From Fen-1058 sp964398185 (lineage in GTDB: Bacteria > Chloroflexota > Anaerolineae > Fen-1058), in NCBI GenBank assembly GCA_964398185.1, contig CAYNML010000002.1, positions 62,001 to 126,000 on the forward strand: 64,000 bases of DNA. Reading direction: 5' to 3'. This document shows positions 1 to 7,074 of this stretch, piece after piece. The notes under the pieces were generated by a model. The model was not told the origin of the DNA and made no database searches. It saw only the letters and a program-made list of their open reading frames with translations. A program made the position numbers and the translations under genes. Every line of letters starts with the position of its first letter. Position 1 is the first letter of the stretch.

Positions 1-532
1 AGCGCTGCTGCTGGTCCTGCTGGGCGTGGGGCTGGGCGCGTTGAAGTCGCGCTGGCTGATGGGGCTGGCGTTGCTGGGGTTGCTGGTGCCGCACGCTGTG
101 TCGTCGATCAACTACTATCGCGGCACCGACTTCATCAATTCGGTGTACAACACTCCGGCGCGCGAAGTGGCGGCGGCCATCGCGGCGCAGGCGCAGCCCG
201 GCGATGCCGTCGTGACCGAAAGCGACAGCATGATTGAGATTTACTTGCCGGCCGCATATCAGGCCGCGCACTTCCAGCCGCAGCAGTTGGCCGAGCTGCA
301 AGCGTATGTGGCGGCGCATCCCGGCGCGGGCGTGTGGCAGGCCAGCCTGGGACGCGATCGCACCCGCAACGATTGGGCGGACCAGGTGAGTGAAGCCCTG
401 CAGGCCAGTCTGCGCCTGTGCGCCACCGCCGGTTTTGCCGAACAGGATCCGATCTATCGCCAGTTGAAGTCGCGCCTCATCGGCCGCGAGGCATATCAAT
501 ATCGTGTAACGCTGCAACATTTTTGCCCATGA
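1..532 (+). CDS. C-terminal part of a membrane glycosyltransferase-like protein (5' truncated)
   Basis: The reading frame is open from base 2, so the start lies outside the window. The visible part opens with one or two hydrophobic helices, a short NYYRGTDF-type turn and then about 130 soluble residues that include GDAVVTES and a YLPA segment. This layout is common at the C-terminus of Chloroflexota GT39/ArnT-like membrane glycosyltransferases, but the catalytic part is not visible, so the family is an inference. Its TGA overlaps the ATG of the next glycosyltransferase gene (ATGA), which points to one operon for cell-surface glycan assembly. Confidence 0.55.
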   Translation, partial: ALLLVLLGVGLGALKSRWLMGLALLGLLVPHAVSSINYYRGTDFINSVYNTPAREVAAAIAAQAQPGDAVVTESDSMIEIYLPAAYQAAHFQPQQLAELQAYVAAHPGAGVWQASLGRDRTRNDWADQVSEALQASLRLCATAGFAEQDPIYRQLKSRLIGREAYQYRVTLQHFCP

Positions 533-1671
533 ACATCCTCCACATCTATAAAGACTACTACCCCGTCCTCGGCGGTATCGAGAATCACGTGCGCGTGCTG
601 GCCGAGGCCGGCGTGGCGCGCGGGCACGACGTGAGCGTGCTGGTCACCAGCCGCGATCGGCACACGCGGCGCGAGGAGTTGAACGGCGTGCAGTTGATCA
701 AGACTTCACGCTGGATTAACGTCTCCTCCGCGCCGATCAGCCCGGCGATGTTTGTCGAGGCGCGGAAATTGGCGCGCACCGCCGACATCATCCATTTGCA
801 CTTTCCGTATCCGCTGGGCGAGCTGGCACGGTTGTTCAGCGGCGCGCGCGCCAAAACGATCATTACCTATCACAGTGACATCGTGCGGCAGAAGCTGCTG
901 CGCACCGTGTATCAACCGTTCTTGTGGCGCATTCTCCGCAAGGCCGAGCGGATCATCGCGACCAGCGGACGCTACATCGACACGTCGCCGTATCTGAGCC
1001 AGTTCAAGGGCAAGTGCAGCATCATTCCACTGGGCGCCGATGTGTCACAGTTCGCACAGTTGAAGCCGGGCCTGGCGGCTGATCTGCGCTCGCGGCTGCT
1101 CGCTCATGCCGCAGCGGCACAGGACGCGCCGCAATTCGTGCTGCTGTCGGTGGGGCGTCTGCGCTACTACAAAGGGCTGGACGATCTGATCCGCGCGCTG
1201 CCGCAGATTCCCCACGCCAGGTACGTCATCGTCGGCAAGGGGCCAATGTATGCCGAGTGGCAGCAGCTGGCCCGATCGGTGGGCGTGGCTGAACGTGTGC
1301 TCTTCGCCGGCGAAGTGAGTGACCTCGAATTGCCTTACTACTACGCGGCGTGCGATCTCTTTGTGCTGCCGGCCAATGCGCGCGCCGAAGCGTTCGGCAC
1401 CGTCATCGTCGAGGCGCTGGCGGCGGGCAAGCCCGTCATCTCCACCGAGGTAGGCACCGGCACGTCGTGGGTCAATGTGCACGGCGAGACGGGCCTGGTC
1501 GTCCCGCCGCACGATCCGCCGGCCCTGGCGGCGGCGATCAATGAACTGTTGAGCGATGATCAGCGGCGAGCGCAGCTGGGCCGCGCCGCGCAGATCCGCG
1601 CGCAGGAAGAATTCACGGTCGAGCGGATGATCGATCGGGTATACGCCGAGTACGAGCGCTTGCTCCGCTAA
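529..1671 (+). CDS. GT4-family glycosyltransferase
   Basis: A 380-residue protein expected to move a sugar from a nucleotide-sugar donor onto a lipid-linked or surface glycan acceptor at the cytoplasmic face. The start ATG overlaps the upstream stop and gives MNILHIYKDYYPVLGG, the usual GT4 opening with the GG(I/M) acceptor loop. The second Rossmann domain shows VGRLRYYKGLDDLI, a VGKGP strand-turn and the E-A-FG-VIVEA-A-GKPVI signature, in which the two Glu residues bind the donor nucleotide-sugar. The acceptor cannot be read from the sequence. It is probably co-transcribed with the preceding membrane protein and perhaps the MFS gene 23 bp downstream. Confidence 0.9.
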   Translation: MNILHIYKDYYPVLGGIENHVRVLAEAGVARGHDVSVLVTSRDRHTRREELNGVQLIKTSRWINVSSAPISPAMFVEARKLARTADIIHLHFPYPLGELARLFSGARAKTIITYHSDIVRQKLLRTVYQPFLWRILRKAERIIATSGRYIDTSPYLSQFKGKCSIIPLGADVSQFAQLKPGLAADLRSRLLAHAAAAQDAPQFVLLSVGRLRYYKGLDDLIRALPQIPHARYVIVGKGPMYAEWQQLARSVGVAERVLFAGEVSDLELPYYYAACDLFVLPANARAEAFGTVIVEALAAGKPVISTEVGTGTSWVNVHGETGLVVPPHDPPALAAAINELLSDDQRRAQLGRAAQIRAQEEFTVERMIDRVYAEYERLLR

Positions 1672-1694
1672 TCTCGCCCGGTTCATTTCCCAGC

Positions 1695-2867
1695 ATGCCA
1701 AGTACGCAACGCAATCTCTCCATCCTTCGTTTCTACTATTTATTGTTGGGCGTGGGCGGCGGCTTTTTGCTGCCGTTCCTGGCGCTGTTCTATCAACAGC
1801 AGGGCCTCAGCGGCACGCAGATCGGTTTATTGTCCACCTTCGCGGGACTGGCCGCGCTGCTTGCTGCGCCGATCTGGGGCCGGCTCAGCGATGCCGCCGT
1901 GCGCCCGCGCCGCTTGCTGCAATTTGAACTGATTGCTTCGGCCTGCTTGATGCTGTTGCTCAGCCAGCAGGTTTCGTTTGGCGCGATTGTGCTGATCGTG
2001 GTGCTGGATGCGCTGCTCAACGCGGGATCATCGCCCAACAGCGACGCACTGGCGCTGGCCGTGTTGAGCAAAGTCCGATCGGGGTTTGGCAGCGTGCGCC
2101 TGTTCGCCTCGCTGGGCTGGGCGGTCACGGCCTTCGTCAGCGGCTGGTTGAGCGAGCGCTTCGGCCTGATCGTCGCCTTTGTCGGTTACGCGGCCGGGTA
2201 CATCACCGGTTCCGGTTCGGTGGGCTTGATCAAGCTGCCGCCCAAGACCGTGGCCAAGACGCTGCACGATCAACCCAGGCGCAGCTTGCGCCAATCGCTT
2301 CGCGTCGTGCTGAGCGATGCGCGCTTGCGGAAGTTGGCGCTGGCGCTGGGTATCTTTCTGTTTATGATGTACGGCTTGCGGTCATTCGAGGGGCTGTATC
2401 TGAAGCAATTGGGCGCGGGCGAGGCGATTGTGGGGTTGATGAGCACCATCGGCGCGGCGATTGAGCTGCCGGGGATGTTGTGGGCCGATCGGCTGGTGAA
2501 ACGTTTTGGGGCGGTGCGCTTGCTGCGTTATTCGTTCCTGCTGGAAACGGCGCGCCTGAGCCTGGTGCTGCTGATCCCGACCGTGCCTGCGCTCATCGTG
2601 GCGCGTGTGATTGGCGGTTTTTCATTCAGCTGGTACGTCATCGGCGTGTTCACCTTCATCGGTGAGTCGGCGCCGGCGAATCAATTGACCACGACGCTGG
2701 CGCTGTTCAACGTGACGCTGGCCTCGTTCATCCGCATGATCGCCGCGCCCATCAGCGGCTTCATCTTCGATGAGGCGGGCGGTTACTATCTGTTTGTGTT
2801 GGGCGTCATCGGCTCAGGGGCGGCGTGGGCCATCATGAAGACGATCAGGCTAACGCGTGATGAGTAA
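1695..2867 (+). CDS. MFS transporter (MFS_1-like)
   Basis: A 390-residue integral membrane protein with about 12 hydrophobic helices. It opens with an FYYLLLGVGGGFLLPF helix, followed by a short cytoplasmic loop carrying the MFS motif-A-like GLLSTF...PIWGRLSDA. The arrangement resembles the nucleoside/phenylpropionate-type MFS_1-like subgroup, but substrate and direction cannot be deduced. It begins 23 bp after the GT4 gene on the same strand. The stop codon lies at the edge of a short-word repeat (actcgtta words), so the last few residues may derive from that repeat. Confidence 0.8.
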   Translation: MPSTQRNLSILRFYYLLLGVGGGFLLPFLALFYQQQGLSGTQIGLLSTFAGLAALLAAPIWGRLSDAAVRPRRLLQFELIASACLMLLLSQQVSFGAIVLIVVLDALLNAGSSPNSDALALAVLSKVRSGFGSVRLFASLGWAVTAFVSGWLSERFGLIVAFVGYAAGYITGSGSVGLIKLPPKTVAKTLHDQPRRSLRQSLRVVLSDARLRKLALALGIFLFMMYGLRSFEGLYLKQLGAGEAIVGLMSTIGAAIELPGMLWADRLVKRFGAVRLLRYSFLLETARLSLVLLIPTVPALIVARVIGGFSFSWYVIGVFTFIGESAPANQLTTTLALFNVTLASFIRMIAAPISGFIFDEAGGYYLFVLGVIGSGAAWAIMKTIRLTRDE

Positions 2868-2907
2868 CGAGTAACACCACCTTTACTCATTACTCGTTAC
2901 TCGTTAG
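2860..2907. repeat. Short-word inverted repeat (gagtaac/ttactc words)
   Basis: Words of the form gagtaacgagtaac are followed by ttactcattactcgttactcg, so the spacer can fold back on itself. It lies between the convergent ends of the MFS gene and pduO and may act as a bidirectional terminator-like structure. It belongs to a class of word-repeat spacers seen many times in this window. Confidence 0.6.
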
Positions 2908-3467
2908 ATTCGTGAGTTCCACAACGGTTCGCCGCTTCCCCGCTGGTGATTTTCGTAGCGCGCCATCACAAACAGCAGGTCTGACAGGCGATTGAGATAC
3001 GGCATCACCAGACCCCCGATTGGTTCTTCACGCGCCAGCGTCAGCACATCGCGTTCGGCGCGGCGGCAGATGGTGCGCGCCACGTGCAGCTGCGCCGCGC
3101 CGATCGATCCCCCCGGCAGAATGAAATTCCGCAGCGGCCCGACGACATCATTCAACTCGTCGATCCATTCTTCCAGCCGCTGCACGTGCCGGTCTTCGAT
3201 TTGCGGCAGGTTATACTTCTGCTTGTCCTCTTCGCGGAACGCCAAATCTGATCCCAGATGGAACAGTTCGTTCTGAATGACGGGCAGCATTTCCCTTAAG
3301 CGCGGCGACAACCCGTGCGCCACGGTCACGCCGATGGCCGAGTTCAATTCGTCGACGGCGCCGTAGGCCGCAACGCGCGCGGAATTCTTGGGCACGCGCT
3401 GCCCGCCGCCCAGCGAGGTTTCGCCTTTATCGCCTTTACGCGTGTAGATGGTGGTTAAACGTGGCAT
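2904..3467 (-). CDS. pduO: PduO-type ATP:cob(I)alamin adenosyltransferase
   Basis: Converts cob(I)alamin and ATP to adenosylcobalamin in the cytoplasm; 187 residues from the ATG at 3467. An in-frame GTG seven codons upstream is possible, but AAGAAAG lies at ribosome-binding distance from the ATG. The N-terminus shows the ATP-binding TRKGDKGETSLGGG signature. The later GGSIGAAQLHVARTICRRAER helix holds the conserved Arg/Glu of the family. It is the last gene of the btuFCD run, 107 bp downstream of btuD across a repeat, so uptake and activation of B12 are probably under the same riboswitch. The trimeric active site is known for the family and not visible here. Confidence 0.92.
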   Translation of the reverse strand: MPRLTTIYTRKGDKGETSLGGGQRVPKNSARVAAYGAVDELNSAIGVTVAHGLSPRLREMLPVIQNELFHLGSDLAFREEDKQKYNLPQIEDRHVQRLEEWIDELNDVVGPLRNFILPGGSIGAAQLHVARTICRRAERDVLTLAREEPIGGLVMPYLNRLSDLLFVMARYENHQRGSGEPLWNSRI

Positions 3468-3483
3468 GGTGAATTCTTTCTTG

Positions 3484-3574
3484 GACACGGATTGAACGGA
3501 TGTTACGGATTCTCACGGATTCTCTTATAGGTTTTTCCGTGAAAATCCGTGTAATCTGTGGTTTCCGTGTCCAG
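3484..3574. repeat. Short-word inverted repeat (cacggatt/atccgtg words)
   Basis: Left-arm words (cacggatt, acggatt) are answered by right-arm words (aaatccgtgt, ttccgtgtcc), giving a hairpin between btuD and pduO. Similar words occur at 10904-10978 and 20985-21020. It does not carry a T-run, so termination is uncertain. Confidence 0.6.
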
Positions 3575-4345
3575 TTAATTTTCGGCGTGGACGAGCGGCG
3601 CGCCGTGCGCGGGATGCTCGTACACGGTAATGTGTAAGCCGTATGCGGGGCTCAAATGCTCTTCAGTCAGTACTTCTTCCGGCGTGCCGATCGCCGCGAC
3701 GGCGCCGTTGGACAGCAGCGCCACCCGATCGGCGTACTGCGCGGCAAGGTTGAGATCGTGCAGCGCGATCAGCACCGCGTAGTTTTCGCGGTGGGCCAGC
3801 TCGCCGACCAGGCTTAGCACGTTGGCCTGATGCTTCAGATCAAGCTGCGCCGTCGGCTCGTCGAGCAGCAAAATGCGCGCCGTCTGCGCCAGCGCCCGCG
3901 CGATCATCACGCGCTGCTGCTCGCCGCCCGATAATTCGCCGAGCGGACGATGGGCCAGCTCGAGCGTTGCCGTTCGCTCCAGCGCCGCCTGCACCGCCGA
4001 TCGATCCTGCGCGCTTTCGCGGCCCAGCCAGCCCAGATAGGGCGTGCGGCCCATCAACACCGTCTCATAGACGTTGAAGATTTCCGGCAGGCGCACGGCC
4101 TGCGGCACCACCGCGATCAGCTTGGCGCGCTCTTCCACGCGCAGGCGCTGCACGTCCTGCCCGTCGCTGAAGATGCGCCCGCCGATTGGTTTAAGCGTGC
4201 CGCTGCACGCGCGCAGCAGCGTCGACTTGCCCACGCCGTTCGGACCGATCAGCGCCAGCACCTCGCCCACGTGTACGTCGAGCGAGACGTGGCGCAGGAC
4301 CGTGCGCGCTTCATAGCGAATGGTAACGTCGTCGATGGATAGCAT
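3575..4345 (-). CDS. btuD: Cobalamin-type ABC transporter ATP-binding protein
   Basis: A 256-residue ATPase that powers BtuC-type import. It has a Walker A motif GPNGVGKST, a Q-loop region VVPQAVRLPE, the ABC signature LSGGEQQR, a Walker B ILLLDEPTAQLD and the switch His in LIALHDLNL. I start it at the ATG of MLSIDDVTI (4345). The open frame extends about 32 codons upstream, but those codons are a dispersed palindromic repeat and have no good ribosome-binding site. It lies between btuC and pduO on the same strand behind a cobalamin riboswitch, which favours corrinoid over iron-siderophore transport, although the FecE and BtuD families are alike. Confidence 0.9.
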   Translation of the reverse strand: MLSIDDVTIRYEARTVLRHVSLDVHVGEVLALIGPNGVGKSTLLRACSGTLKPIGGRIFSDGQDVQRLRVEERAKLIAVVPQAVRLPEIFNVYETVLMGRTPYLGWLGRESAQDRSAVQAALERTATLELAHRPLGELSGGEQQRVMIARALAQTARILLLDEPTAQLDLKHQANVLSLVGELAHRENYAVLIALHDLNLAAQYADRVALLSNGAVAAIGTPEEVLTEEHLSPAYGLHITVYEHPAHGAPLVHAEN

Positions 4346-4358
4346 AGTTTTCCATCCG

Positions 4359-4445
4359 TCATTGCGAGGAGTGCCGGAGGCACGACGAAGCAATCTCACT
4401 ATATTGACATTGGGATTGCTTCTCCGCTGTGCGGCTCGCAATGAC
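4359..4445. repeat. Dispersed palindromic repeat (gtcattgcgag ... ctcgcaatgac)
   Basis: Terminal arms gtcattgcgag and ctcgcaatgac are perfect complements, and inner arms contain gaagcaatc/ggattgcttc. This REP-like element is known from many unrelated bacterial genomes. It sits between btuC and btuD and reads through in frame with btuD, which explains the artificial 5' extension of that gene. Confidence 0.75.
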
Positions 4446-4461
4446 GATCACTTATTGATTA

Positions 4462-5589
4462 TCAAAACGTTTGCCGCTTCGTCCGGCGCAGCAGCCACAA
4501 AAAGAACGGCGCGCCGAACATGGCCGTGATCACACCCAGCGGCACTTCCTGCGGCGCAATGATGCTGCGCGCCAGGATGTCGGCCAGTAACAGGAAGGCC
4601 GCGCCCGCGATGATGGACAGCGGGATCAAGCGGCGATAATCGCCGCCCCACAACAAGCGTACCACATGCGGCACCGCCAGCCCCACAAAACCGATGATGC
4701 CGGCAAAGGCGACGGCCGCCGCCGTGGTGAGTGACGCCGCGATGACGACGATCACCTTCACGCGATCGACGCGCAGGCCCAACTGCTGCGCCTGATCGTC
4801 GCCGAATTGCAGCACGTTCAACGCGCGCCCCATCAACGACAGCGCGATCAAGCCGACGAGAATGTACGGCATGATCGCCAGGACGGGCAGCCAGCCGCCA
4901 AAGGCAAAGCCGCCCAGCATCCACGCAATGGCGCGGCGCAGTTCGGCTTGCGAACCGAGCATCAAGAACGTGGTGATCGCCGTGGTGAATGAGCCAATCG
5001 CCACACCGGCCAGAATCAATGTGGCGACGGGCGTGGCACGCCCCACGCGCGCGAGGCCATACACCACCCCCACGGTGATCAACGCCCCGATGAAGGCCGC
5101 AATCGGGATCACCAGCGCGCCGAGAATCGTTGCGGGCCAGTGCAGCGCCATGGCGATCACCGCACCCAGCCCCGCGCCCGAGGCCACGCCAATGATGTAC
5201 GGATCGGCCAGCGGGTTGCGGAACAGACCCTGATAGGCCGCGCCGCTGCCGCTCAACGCCGCGCCGGCCAGCAAAATCAACACCGTGCGCGGCAGACGAA
5301 TGTCGAACAAGATCGTCTCGTAGGCGGCGGGCCATGTCGGCGCCATCTGCACGAACGGCAGTTTACCCAGCAGCATGCGCGCCACATCCAGCGGCGGGAT
5401 CGACACCGCGCCGATCGCCGCGCTCAGCACGACGGCGGTGAGCAGCAACATGAAGCACCAGACGAAAGGAGACAGAGGGACGCGGTGCTGGAGAGATGGA
5501 GAGATGGAGGGATGGAGCGACGGAAAGCGGGTTTCTCTCTGTCGCTCATTCTCTCTGTCTCTCTGTCTCTCAGTCCCTCTGTCACTCAT
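4462..5589 (-). CDS. btuC: Cobalamin-type ABC transporter permease with repeat-derived N-terminus
   Basis: A FecCD/BtuC-family permease with about ten membrane helices that forms the translocation channel with BtuD. Typical segments are SIPPLDVARMLLG, the IRLPRTVLILLAGAALSGSGAAYQG helix pair, NPLADPYIIGVASGAGLGAV and a C-terminal GFVGLAVPHVVRLL. The chosen start (ATG 5589) lies 11 bases after the btuF stop and has a good ribosome-binding site (GAGGA, 7-base spacing). Its first roughly 42 residues (Arg/Glu/Ser-rich) are translated from a short-word repeat. The next internal ATG (5451) has no ribosome-binding site but would give a standard-length BtuC of 329 residues. Which start is used is not certain. 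Confidence 0.88.
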   Translation of the reverse strand: MSDRGTERQRDRENERQRETRFPSLHPSISPSLQHRVPLSPFVWCFMLLLTAVVLSAAIGAVSIPPLDVARMLLGKLPFVQMAPTWPAAYETILFDIRLPRTVLILLAGAALSGSGAAYQGLFRNPLADPYIIGVASGAGLGAVIAMALHWPATILGALVIPIAAFIGALITVGVVYGLARVGRATPVATLILAGVAIGSFTTAITTFLMLGSQAELRRAIAWMLGGFAFGGWLPVLAIMPYILVGLIALSLMGRALNVLQFGDDQAQQLGLRVDRVKVIVVIAASLTTAAAVAFAGIIGFVGLAVPHVVRLLWGGDYRRLIPLSIIAGAAFLLLADILARSIIAPQEVPLGVITAMFGAPFFLWLLRRTKRQTF

Positions 5590-5590
5590 T
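5478..5590. repeat. Short-word inverted repeat (gagatgg / tctctctgt words), within btuC 5' end
   Basis: The left arm repeats agatggagagatggagg and the right arm repeats tctctgtctctctgtctc, so the block is a long imperfect hairpin of 7-8 base words. A similar block lies at 28050-28155. Here it has no stop codon in the btuC frame and appears to be translated. Confidence 0.7.
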
Positions 5591-5600
5591 CGATCTTCCT

Positions 5601-6623
5601 CTACTTAAACAGCTCTGGATGCACCAGCTGCGCCAACTGCTCCAATCCGTCGATCAAACGCGGACCAGGACGGCTGATCAAATTGTCGTCGAACGGAAAG
5701 ACTTGATTGTTCACCACGGCGTTGAGCGCACCCCAACCCGGACGCTGCGCGACGGATTCTGGCGTCACGCCATACAGCGCATCACCCAGCACGATGATGT
5801 CGGGATTCTGGTTCACCAGTTCCTCCGAACTGATCTGCGCGAAGGCGTCCTGCAACTCGCCGCCGATGTTCTTGCCGCCTGCCAGTGTGATCACCAGATC
5901 GATGAACGTGCCGGGGCCGCTGGTGTACGGCTTGGTCGGATCGGTCGCGTCGATCTCATAGAACACCGTGGGCGCGTCCTTCGCCTGCGACACTTTCTGA
6001 ATCACTGCATCATACCGCGCTTTCAGCGATTCGTTCAACTGGGCCGCCTCAGCCGAGCGGCCCGTCAACTGCCCCACGGTTTCTAAGTTGTGGTAAAGAT
6101 CGTCAAACGTCTTGGGATTGGGCAGATAGTACACCGTCAGTTTCAGATCGTCCAGCGCCTTCACCTGTTCCGGGCTGTTGATCTCGGCTGCCAGGATCAA
6201 ATCGGGGTTCAGCGCCACGATGGCTTCCGTATTGATCTTTTGGAAAACCGAGCCGATGCTGGTCACGTTCTTCGCCTCGGCGGGATAGTCGGACATTTCT
6301 TCACGCCCCACCACTTGCGATCCCGCGCCGAGCGCAAAGAGGATCTCGGTGTTGGACGGAGCGATCGACACAATGCGCTGCGCGGGCGCGGCCAACTCGA
6401 TCGATCTCCCCAGCCCGTCGGTTAACTCGATCGGCGCCGGGGCCGCCGTAGCCGTCGGGGCGGGTGGTTCGGTCGGAGCCATGGTCGGAGCGCTCGTGGG
6501 CGCGTCAGTTGGCTGGGTCGTCGGGGCCGCCGTGGGAACAATCGGTTGGGGGGCGGCCGCCGGCGCGCACGCGCTCAGCAGGATCGTGATCAACAGCAGG
6601 ACAGACAGCAATTTACGGGACAT
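5601..6623 (-). CDS. btuF: Cobalamin-binding lipoprotein of ABC importer
   Basis: A 340-residue periplasmic-binding-type lipoprotein. The signal peptide ends in the lipobox LSAC (Cys19) and is followed by a Pro/Thr/Ala-rich tether of about 50 residues, typical of surface-anchored proteins in monoderm-like Chloroflexota. The TroA/BtuF helical-backbone fold follows, with RIVSIAPSNTEILFALGAG, a conserved VGREEMSDYP and NPDLILA. It starts with AAGGAG 7-8 bases before the ATG. First gene of the operon, about 325 bases after the riboswitch promoter; btuC begins 11 bases after its stop. Family assignment is firm; corrinoid specificity is inferred from the riboswitch and pduO. Confidence 0.9.
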   Translation of the reverse strand: MSRKLLSVLLLITILLSACAPAAAPQPIVPTAAPTTQPTDAPTSAPTMAPTEPPAPTATAAPAPIELTDGLGRSIELAAPAQRIVSIAPSNTEILFALGAGSQVVGREEMSDYPAEAKNVTSIGSVFQKINTEAIVALNPDLILAAEINSPEQVKALDDLKLTVYYLPNPKTFDDLYHNLETVGQLTGRSAEAAQLNESLKARYDAVIQKVSQAKDAPTVFYEIDATDPTKPYTSGPGTFIDLVITLAGGKNIGGELQDAFAQISSEELVNQNPDIIVLGDALYGVTPESVAQRPGWGALNAVVNNQVFPFDDNLISRPGPRLIDGLEQLAQLVHPELFK

Positions 6624-6647
6624 TGTACTTTCTCCTTGAATGAAATG

Positions 6648-6674
6648 AAAAACCCCTTGTCACGTGACAAGGGG
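6648..6674 (-). terminator. Intrinsic terminator in the btu leader
   Basis: A perfect 22-base palindrome (ccccttgtcac and its complement) is followed on the minus strand by five T residues. It stands between the riboswitch and the btuF ribosome-binding site, where a B12-dependent terminator would be expected. Confidence 0.85.
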
Positions 6675-6689
6675 CAAACAACAAACTGG

Positions 6690-6949
6690 TAGAATCAAGC
6701 CAGCGGCTTCCACCCCCTTTCAGCGAGGTTCGTGGTAAGGGCGGTGAGGGTGGGCGACCTGGCTTATTAGTGCGATAGTTCAGTTGGTTCGGTAGTGCAA
6801 TAGTTGAGCATTTTTGCCTGTCTCACTATTGCACTGCCGCACTACCTCACTAATTTACAGTTGCGCGACAGCGCCGGACTTGCACCGGCTTCGCCGTTGA
6901 CGTCCCGCCCATCCGGGGGACAGGACACCCGCACTGCTTATGCGATTGC
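6690..6949 (-). promoter_or_regulatory. Cobalamin riboswitch
   Basis: On the minus strand the leader contains the B12-box core GCCGGTGCAAGTCCGGCGC, then GCGCAACTGT, and at its 3' end the closing GCCAGGTCGCCCACC segment. These are hallmark parts of the adenosylcobalamin riboswitch. The arm between the core and the 3' element (about 6770-6855) is filled by a short-word inverted repeat (tagtgcaatagt-like). With the terminator at 6648-6674 it should lower btuFCD-pduO expression when B12 is plentiful. Confidence 0.92.
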
Positions 6950-6955
6950 GGGCGG

Positions 6956-6984
6956 ACTATACCGCAGGGCGGGGGCGCTGTCAA
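6956..6984 (-). promoter_or_regulatory. Promoter of the cobalamin operon
   Basis: On the minus strand TTGACA (6984-6979) is separated by exactly 17 bp from TATAGT (6961-6956). The predicted start near 6949 is just upstream of the riboswitch core. Confidence 0.85.
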
Positions 6985-7003
6985 GACTCCTATAAATTTC
7001 TAA

Positions 7004-7032
7004 TACCGACATCGTATGAACTGGGGTATAAT
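7004..7032 (+). promoter_or_regulatory. Possible ftsH promoter
   Basis: A perfect TATAAT (7027-7032) lies 17 bp after a weak TACCGA. It is divergent from the btu promoter, with about 20 bp between the two -35 boxes. The GTG of ftsH is 43 bases downstream. Confidence 0.6.
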
Positions 7033-7074
7033 TTTGAATGCCGACAGGGTTTTCGGTTTTTCGGGAGGTTTAGC

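Noticed and set aside
247..252. Avoidance of GCCGGC as a mark of the NgoMIV-like system
   Set aside because: The hexamer is present here and at other places in the window, so it is not obviously depleted. A proper count against expectation was not possible.
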